Assembly: GCF_048128805.1 (NCBI RefSeq)
Contig: NC_135997.1
Coordinates: forward strand, 1,197,934-1,261,933
Direction: 5' to 3'
Length of the DNA stretch: 64,000 nt
Origin: Centroberyx gerrardi
Taxonomy: Eukaryota > Chordata > Actinopteri > Beryciformes > Berycidae
The notes beneath the pieces were generated by a model. The model worked only from the letters and a program-made list of their open reading frames with translations. It was not told where the DNA came from and made no database searches. Below are positions 57,388 to 64,000 of the stretch, piece after piece. A program made the translations under genes and the position numbers. Within the stretch, counting starts at the first letter, position 1. Every line of letters starts with the position of its first letter.

Positions 57388-58440
57388 ATCTTGATGCTGA
57401 CCTATATTTTCACAGTCATGTTAATCATGTCACAAAGTCATTTTTTACCATCTGAAAAACATCTAAAATATAAGAGGCTTTATATCTCAAGCAGACTCTG
57501 AGAAACTAGTGACTAGTGACTAGACCATATAGAGAGATTACAACTAATTCAAAATGCCACTCATCACATTACACCGGTTCTTAGATCCCTTCACTGGCTC
57601 CCCATAAATTTTTGAATTGATTTTAAAGTTATATTATTTGGATATAAAGCAGTCTGAGGACCTCAGACTGGCAGAGTCAGAATCATCTTTTAAATCTCTT
57701 CCTAAAACTTACTGTTATCATTAGGCCTGTTTATAACCTGCGGCTTCTATTCACTTCTCAACCCTGTTGCCTTGACTGATATTTTATTCCATTTGTTGTT
57801 ATAACTATGGCTGGATCTGTTTACCTTACCTTTTGCTTTTTAGTGTTTTATTTTCATTATTATATTTTTTTATTACTTTTACCTCACTGATTCCTCACTG
57901 ATCTGTCCTTTGTTCTTTCATCTCTCTTGATTGTGAAGCACTTTGTGACTTTATTTTGTTTGTGAAGCACTTTGTAACTTTGTTTTGAAAAGTGCTATAT
58001 AAATAAAGATGATTATTCTTATAAAGCACTCAATGGCCTTGCACCAGTTTAAATCAGAGATATACTTGTTGTATATGAGCCGAAGACAGACCTCAGGTCA
58101 TCTATTCCCTGCGTAAGTTCAAAGCAGGGGAAGCTGCTTTACAAGTAAATTAAAATAATTTATATTTACATTAGCTTTTGATGAACTCTTCTTTTGTTGT
58201 TGCTGTTTTTGTGTTTATATATATATCTATATATATAGATATATATATATCTATATATATATAGATATATATATACCAATTTATATATGTATATAAATGT
58301 ATTTAGTTATTGCCCTTGCCTTTGTAGGCCTTGAATGTGTATTTCTTTTTTATTTTACTTATTCATTTTAGTTTTCAAAGCACATTGTGATGTCTTGTGT
58401 TTGAAATGTAATAAATTGACATGACTTGACTATGATGTCT
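57388..58440 (+). mobile_element. degenerate L2-like LINE ends
   Basis: Text at 57530-57660 (AATTCAAAATGCCAC, CTTCACTGGCTCCCC) and 57990-58012 (AAGTGCTATATAAATAAAGA) is a more decayed version of the neighbouring L2 3' end. Sequence that should precede the tail (AAAGCACTCAATGGCCTTGC) lies after it, at 58022, so a second copy is nested. An AT-rich array at 58213-58276 lies inside. Confidence 0.65.
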
Positions 58441-58735
58441 ATCAGACTGTGTCTCCCTCTGCTGTTCATTGTCAGTATTACATCTAGAATACAACATGTT
58501 ATGGGACTGACATTTACCTTAGCACTGTGGGCCTTTAGGTGATGCTGTTATCTGTACCTGCTTACAACAAGTGAGCAGTTACAGGTTCAGTGTCTTACTC
58601 AAGGACACTTGGACAGGATGTGTGGCTGCATGGACACACACTGGCTGCTGCAGATATGAAACCTGTGTCTTTTCAGTGACAGGACTGTCTCTAGCTCTGA
58701 CTTGGAATTAATGTACATCATATTCAGCTTTAGAT

Positions 58736-59190
58736 CAGGACGGATTATCTCACTGTTACTGCAGTCGTTCTTTTACTGTAAACATTTTGTGTTTGTGTTG
58801 TTTCCATCTAGTTTTTCTTGTCAAGAAAAAGTCACCCCTTCTCCCAAACCAAAACATGTCTTGTGCATTACATTCTGGTCTCTCTCCTGCTCCTGTGGGT
58901 GGAGAAATTGGTCTCTCTCCTCTTCTACGATGGATTTCTCCCTGTATGATTGTTGAACGTCTCTTGGTGCAAAATGGCGGCTCTAGAAAGAAGCCCTCGC
59001 TCTTTGATTCTGAGGGACTGACACCAAAACCTGACGTTTACCGCTGATGTTTTACATCCTGAAACATGTTCTCATATCAAACTCCATTGTAGCTGCTGGA
59101 AATATCTGGAGGTGACGTTGCGTTGTCTACGATTGGACAGGACGCCGCTTTTTCATCTAATATCCCAGAAGTGTGGTTGTATGTTTCCAG
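58736..59190. other. non-coding stretch before the PHRF1-like exons
   Basis: No first half of a PHD finger was found here. The open frame at 58787-59047 has no known domain. Confidence 0.4.
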
Positions 59191-60815
59191 GTATCATATG
59201 GACTGCTTGACGTCTTCACTAAACACACCTGAAGGTGACTGGATTTGTCCAGAGTGTGCAGTCAGTCCACACACAGGTAAAGCTGCCTAGTTATGACATT
59301 TTGGTATATATATATATATATAAAATGTCATTTAATTGCAACTTTAAAGAAGGGCTGAAATTCCCATAAAAAAAAAAATATATATATATATATATTATAT
59401 ATATAATTGTTTTTTTTTTTGTGGTGTTTGTTGTAAAATATTTTTCATTTTTCATTTCATTGTGACTTTAAAATATGTCCTTCTACAGACGGCTCCATAG
59501 TGGAGGAGGAGGTTAGTGATGGAGAGCTGACAGACCTTCTAGCTGAAGCAGCTGACTCAGCGTTCACCACCAGTCGCCTTCGGCCCTCCACTGTAAATCA
59601 GCCCAGTGGCTCCGCTGGACGACACAGCCAGAGGATCCAGAGCAGAGCCAGCAGGCAGTCCAACCCCCCATCCCACCCCTCCTGGGTCAGTTTGACATTT
59701 CACAGAATAGCATCCATTCATTCTCCAGACAGCATGAATGAAAAATGCATAGGTCCCCATTCTCAATATGTGATAATGTTATAGCTCCATGTCAAGTTTA
59801 TTTGTATAGCCCTTAACCACAGTTACAGCTTCGGCTTCGCAAATACGAATAAAACGACACCCCCTAGTCTTTGACCCTTAATGAGAACAAGGAAAAAAAC
59901 ATGGGAGAAACCCTTTTATTATGAATGTGTCAGAGGTGAGGACTCGAGTCACATGATGTGGACTCAAGTCAGACTCGAGTCACAGCTTTAATAGTTTGAG
60001 ACTTGACTTGATGCATGAAGAGAAGACTTGAGACTTGACTTGACTTGGGTTCTGGTGACTTGGGACTTGACTCTGACTTGTACTTTGATGACTTGAAAAG
60101 GTTTCTAAAGTCTTGCCTTGAGATCTTGTGTTTGTGTAAATGACTTAGATTGAAAGTGATGAGATTTGTTCCAGCAGACGACTGAATTTAAATTCTGTTT
60201 TCTGAATTTGTATGGAATGACTGAATTTATTGAAGTTGAAACTGATTATAGAAATCAAACTCATGATGCTCTTACCAAGTTTCTATCCTATTAAAACCAT
60301 ATTGCATTGAAAAGTCCTAGATATTTAGTTTTCTTGAAGATATTAAATTGATACTGGACTGCTTGAAACATGATTTGGTGAAATATTTACACCACTGAAG
60401 CACTTATAAAGTATATGGAGCACTCTTTTTCATTTTGGTCTTTAATTTCAATTCAGCACCTTTCTTGAACTAGGAACGGTATGTATTTTATTTTAGTGAC
60501 TATCATCTCACACCATAACGTTGATGTTTAGGACTGTAAAGAATCGTGAATCTCTATTTCTTTTTGTTTTTTCTTTCAGCATGTACCTAAATACCTGTTA
60601 AGGGCATCAAGGTCTGCAGACACAACAGGTGAACTGGATGCAAGTAATCGTGGTGATACCAGGAATACTTCAGCCAGTAAGTTATCATTTATCAGTTCAG
60701 TGCACCTTGACCTTTGTCCAGAGGTTTGAGAGTCTCTACAATCTGACATTTAACATAACTGTGTGTGTATTTCACAGAGTTAAAGAGAAGAAAAAGAAAG
60801 AATCATGCAACTTGA
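59191..60815 (+). CDS. phrf1: PHRF1-like PHD-finger protein, 3' exons only
   Basis: Four exons can be chained with GT-AG borders in phase: 59191-59276, 59489-59685, 60580-60676 and 60778-60815 (stop). The first gives YHMDCLTSSLN ... GDWICPECAV, the second half of a PHD zinc finger (H, C, C, C ligands). The second gives VEEEVSDGELTDLL and TSRLRPS, then an Arg/Ser-rich HSQRIQSR, closely like the segment after the PHD finger of PHRF1. The last exons end in a basic KLKRRKRK tail. PHRF1 is a RING/PHD E3 ligase of 1600 or more residues in mammals; here only about 140 codons exist and RING, first PHD half and the large C-terminus are absent from the window. It may be a decayed ohnologue or a shortened paralogue. 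Location beside a RASSF7-like gene matches human 11p15.5. Confidence 0.6.
59305..59410. repeat. (TA)n microsatellites in the PHRF1-like intron
   Basis: TA arrays lie at 59306-59321 and 59371-59404. Confidence 0.85.
59786..60130. repeat. dispersed repeats (TTATTTGTATAGC and GACTCGAGTC types)
   Basis: The first piece contains GTTTATTTGTATAGCCC and GAACAAGGAAAAAAAC, words of a common fish repeat. The second, 59938-60070, has multiple ACTCGAGTCA and ACTTGACTTG words of another family. Both lie inside the PHRF1-like intron before the exon at 60580. Confidence 0.5.
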
Positions 60816-61232
60816 ACTCTTGACAACAAGCTCCAACATCTTTGCTGAGTAGCCCATGACCACAGTGAGGCAGCATTGTGTTGTAGTAGAGTTGACAGTT
60901 GGCTGCTGAGGTGTGGCCATGGAAAGGTCATGTGGAAGAACTAAAACTGTCCCTGCCTTCAAGTGCTGTTGGAAATACATAATCATGAGTTGAACAACCC
61001 AACAAAGTGATAAATACGACTGGAAATTTTTCTTTACAATCCGGTTTGCTGAGATGTGACATTTAGGGGACAGAGAGCATGTAAGCAATGTCAATAACTG
61101 ATGGTAACAATGATGTGATTTATTACTAGATGTTATTGTTGGCATCTCATGTAATAACTTGTGCTGTTCTATGTTTCTATGTTCACTCTTAACTGCTGGG
61201 TAAACTTTCACTTTAATTTTTAGCTATGTTTT
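60816..61232. other. probable PHRF1-like 3' UTR
   Basis: It follows the stop codon and ends in CAATAAAGTAATCAAAATC, a poly(A) signal at about 61233. No gene. Confidence 0.35.
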
Positions 61233-61235
61233 CAA

Positions 61236-61850
61236 TAAAGTAATCAAAATCAGAAATACTTTATTGATCCCCGAGGGGAAATCGGGTTTCGTTGCAGTTG
61301 CTCACATTCTAGAAGGTAAATATATATAGGCATAGATAAATTATAAGAAAAATAAGAAATAAATATAAAAATGTGTAAAATATGTGCATTATACTACAAT
61401 AAAATAAACATATGTAAAGTATGTGCATTATACTACAATATATAACAACAATAATATAGACATAAGAATTTGTGGGTGGGTGCTGCTTTTTTCCTTCCCC
61501 TTTGTTTTGAATTATTGCACAAAATTATTACCGGAATCAGTATTGCACAGTTTAAAATATAAATTATAAATTATGGGGTTATTAAGCTGCTGACAGGGGT
61601 GAAATAAGTCCAAGATCCAGTCTACTGACTCAGAGTGTCTAACACTCTGAGGGAGGAGTTGAAAAGTTTGATGGCCACAGGCAGGAATGACTTCCTGTGG
61701 TGCTCTGTGGTGCATCTCGGTGGAATGAGTCTCGCACTGAATGTACTCCTGTGCTTGACCAGCACGTCATGGAGTGGGTGGGAGACATCGTCCAGGATGA
61801 CATGTAACTTGGACAGCATCCTCCAGACACTGCCTCCAGAGAGTCCAGCT
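61236..61850 (-). mobile_element. 3' fragment of a LINE (minus strand)
   Basis: On the minus strand the segment encodes a LINE C-terminal piece (HRKSFLPVAIKLFNSS), followed by non-coding sequence. It ends in CCTCGGGGATCAATAAAGTA, a 3' end widespread in fish, with an imperfect duplication (ATGTGCATTATACTACAATA) at 61382 and 61424. The clade is uncertain, possibly Rex1/Babar-like. Confidence 0.6.
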
Positions 61851-62582
61851 CCACCCCCACAACGTCACTGGCCTAATCACAACATCAATACATGCTTGTA
61901 CATTCCTGAAATACATCCCTGTAGTATCTCCTCTTCATTCTGCCACTGCATCACAAAGTAGCTCTGTGCCACAGTAAAATATCAGCCACTAAAAAAGTTA
62001 CTTTTGTTATGGGGTCCATTTTGTTATTTCCACCAAAAGCACTTGAATGCGTGATAAATTGAACTTGAGACTTCTGACCTTGGAAGTAGGACCTTATGAG
62101 GAGCACTTGAAGGCAGCCTATAACTCATGTAAACTAAATGTATGCTGGTGTTAATTTATGTATTGGTGGGAAATATGGGGGAGAAGTATGGATTACAAAC
62201 ATGTATGGATTAAGTTACAGATGTTACTAGCATAAAGTATGTCAATAAACCAACTGTAAACCAGAAAAAACTATTGATAAAGCATTGTGGTCATCTTTCC
62301 TTGACTTATATTTTACATGGAGATCAAAAATGAAAAGTCAATTTGTTCTCATACATGTGACATGATTTTCTGGCTTACACATTGCATTTTGCACAAGTAT
62401 TGTAACCATAGGACAGTAATTGTAATTCATGTGCACTCTTCTCTTGTTTGTGAACTGCAACAAACTTATAAACCATCAAAATGGGAAGTAGCCATTTGTG
62501 TTTGTGTGTGGTATGATGTGAAATATAGTATCATCGACTAGTTTGACTGTGCAAAGTCCACATTCTCACTTCCCTGTCTCTC
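61851..62582. other. intergenic, no gene recognised
   Basis: Unique sequence upstream of the LRR-Roc gene; no exon or element end was seen. Confidence 0.4.
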
Positions 62583-62590
62583 TGACGTCA
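62583..62590. promoter_or_regulatory. consensus CRE (TGACGTCA)
   Basis: A perfect palindromic cAMP-response element lies 72 bp upstream of the first coding ATG of the LRR-Roc gene, next to CACTTCC (Ets-like). Function is inferred from position only. Confidence 0.4.
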
Positions 62591-62661
62591 GTCTCCACCC
62601 TCAGCACTGTGCTTGAGGAAGTGACTGGGAGAGAAAATCTGTCACACGGACATCTGGAAAT

Positions 62662-64000
62662 ATGGAAATGGCTCCTGTAAATGGTAAGGAACCTAACATG
62701 CGTGCAACTTCAGGTTCAAATATGATTAGAGGTGTGGCTACATTGTACATTGAAATGTTTACGTTTATGTGAGTTTGTAGCATAGTGGTAATAAATCAAG
62801 ACATGTATTGTTTGCAATGTTCCACATTACAGAACATTGTCACCCTCAATAGTCTTGAATATGTACAAAATAGTATGAACACATTAAGGAAGATGTATGA
62901 ACATCAAATAGTCATTACCCAATGCATGTGCCTTTTTTATGAAGTCAAATTCCATGCCATTAATGTTAACAGAGATGTTGTAAAGGAGAGGCTTAATGTT
63001 ATAACCACTGACCATGTTTTTCAGTGGATGAAAAAACACTTTCTGCCATGCTACGTTTTAATTTGTGAGAGGGGATATATTCCTCTCAAGATTTTGTGCT
63101 TTGAATGAATAGAAGTCAAAGTTGAATGTATGTTTACCATTCATAACACAGGGAACAGTAAGAAGGAATGGGACCTGTCAGGGCGGAAACTGAAGTCCCT
63201 TCCTCAGAGTCTCCTAACACAGGGAGAGGATGCCAGAAGAGTGGACCTGCAGAGGAACAAACTGAAACGGGTCAATGGCATCTCCAGACTAGTCCACCTC
63301 ACAGAGCTTAATCTCTCCAGGAACGAGATGGTGGAGTTCCCTCAGGAAATACGTAACCTGTGCAACCTAGAGAGACTCTGCATGAGCCACAATAACATCA
63401 GGTCCATTCCAGAGGAAGTCTTCCCACATCTGCAAAGATTACAGTTCCTCAAACTGAGCACCAATCTCTTGGCCAAGCTTCCTTCAGATCTAAACCAGTG
63501 CACCAGTCTCATTTACCTCAACCTGTCCAAAAACTGCCTGCAAGACCTCCAGCCACTAGTTGGTCTCCCTAAACTGAAGGAGCTTTTGGTTGAGAAGAAC
63601 CAACTGACAGAACTCCCGTCCCAGCTCTTCCAGACAGGAAGGTGTGAGTTGACCTTGTGCAAGGCCACAGGGAACCCGTTGAGGTGCCCACCAGAAGAGG
63701 TCTGTGCCGGAGGGGTTATGGACATTCAGAGCTACTTCTTCCAAATGGAGGAGAACCCAAACACAAGCAGTGCCTGGACAGTCAAAACTATGTTCCTGGG
63801 CTCCTCCATGGCAGGGAAGTCCACACTTTGCCGCAGCCTGAGGGAGGGAAGGCCTGTCGAGGTGGCAGAGGAGGACCGGACCCAGGGTATCGAGATCAGT
63901 CAGCTGTACACCCAGGAAGTCCGCTTCCTTTTCTGGGACTTTGCAGGGCAAGAGGAGTACTACCTGACACACCATGTCTTCATCACACCACGAGCCCTCG
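62662..64000 (+). CDS. leucine-rich-repeat Roc-GTPase protein (5' part, cut by window edge)
   Basis: A short first coding exon (62662-62683, MEMAPVN) with donor AATG|GTAAGG joins in phase to exon 2 from 63152, which stays open to the window end (290 codons visible in all). Residues about 10-190 are leucine-rich repeats (LVHLTELNLSRNEM, LCNLERLCMSHNNI, LQFLKLSTNLL, LIYLNLSKNCL, LKELLVEKNQL). From about 220 comes a Roc GTPase: P-loop GSSMAGKS, then switch II DFAGQEEYYLTHHVF, the Roc signature. Such proteins (ROCO family; MFHAS1 is the closest style) continue with a COR domain, which would lie outside. Vertebrate MFHAS1 acts in Toll-like receptor and inflammatory signalling. The fish gene is probably a paralogue, so no symbol is given. 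A CRE lies upstream. Confidence 0.88.

Larger units (their letters stand above)
51595..58735. repeat. right arm of the large inverted duplication
   Basis: This is the inverted partner of 36047-41965. It is interrupted by a TIR element with a nested hAT (51980-54761), a further repeat (54762-55320) and L2 fragments (about 56365-58440). Left-arm equivalents of the sequences on both sides of each insert are adjacent or separated only by the LINE. Confidence 0.85.

Noticed and set aside
62785..63108. 107-codon open frame inside the LRR-Roc intron
   Set aside because: The splice sites at 62684 and 63151 place it in intron 1; it has no domain and low-complexity AT-rich codon use.
1..64000. CRISPR arrays, operons, ribosome binding sites, rho-independent terminators
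   Set aside because: The sequence is vertebrate; the many regular repeats are microsatellites without unique spacers.

Overview
The window is vertebrate nuclear DNA, almost certainly from a teleost (probably percomorph) fish. The evidence is split genes with GT-AG introns, a teleost-type (class III) trace amine-associated receptor (TAAR), a CR1/L2-like LINE, DIRS-like, hAT and Tc1-like elements, many TTAA-flanked MITEs, and very dense CA/GT/GA microsatellites. No bacterial or organellar features, tRNA, rRNA or CRISPR arrays were seen.

Layout. (1) 1-14211: repeat-rich non-coding DNA, read as the first intron of a BRSK2-like kinase gene on the minus strand. Its first coding exon is 14212-14302 and a CpG-rich 5' region follows to about 14800. 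(2) 14800-26400: an intergenic spacer with several foldback/TIR elements, including a 188-bp-arm hairpin at 16493-17058. (3) 26400-34710: a complete RASSF7-like gene on the plus strand (four coding exons, 406 aa) with a probable upstream non-coding exon. (4) 36047-58735: a large inverted duplication. Each arm carries a TAAR-type olfactory GPCR, in divergent orientation. The left copy (40305-41523, minus) is a two-exon, 327-aa gene. The right copy has an open exon 2 (55394-56222, plus), but the place of exon 1 is taken by nested transposons. The left arm also holds a nearly intact LINE (36445-40226) with a 2A-like motif. The unduplicated centre (41965-51595) holds a complex palindromic element (44273-47245) and a broken DIRS-like retroelement. 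(5) 59191-60815: three 3' exons of a PHRF1-like PHD-finger gene. (6) 62662 to the window end: the start of a leucine-rich-repeat/Roc-GTPase gene that runs off the right edge.

BRSK2, RASSF7 and PHRF1 are linked on human 11p15.5, so the window looks like a conserved vertebrate block into which the TAAR pair has been placed between rassf7 and the PHRF1-like remnant. The strongest unusual signals are in the TAAR pair. A 411-bp stretch (TM4 end to TM7) is identical between the copies while TM2-TM3, the UTR and the flanks differ, which points to recent gene conversion. Both receptors lack Asp3.32 but keep Asp5.42. The left gene has a short GC-AG intron bracketed by a 9-bp direct repeat.

All homology calls come from recognising motifs by eye. 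No alignment, database search or expression evidence was available.
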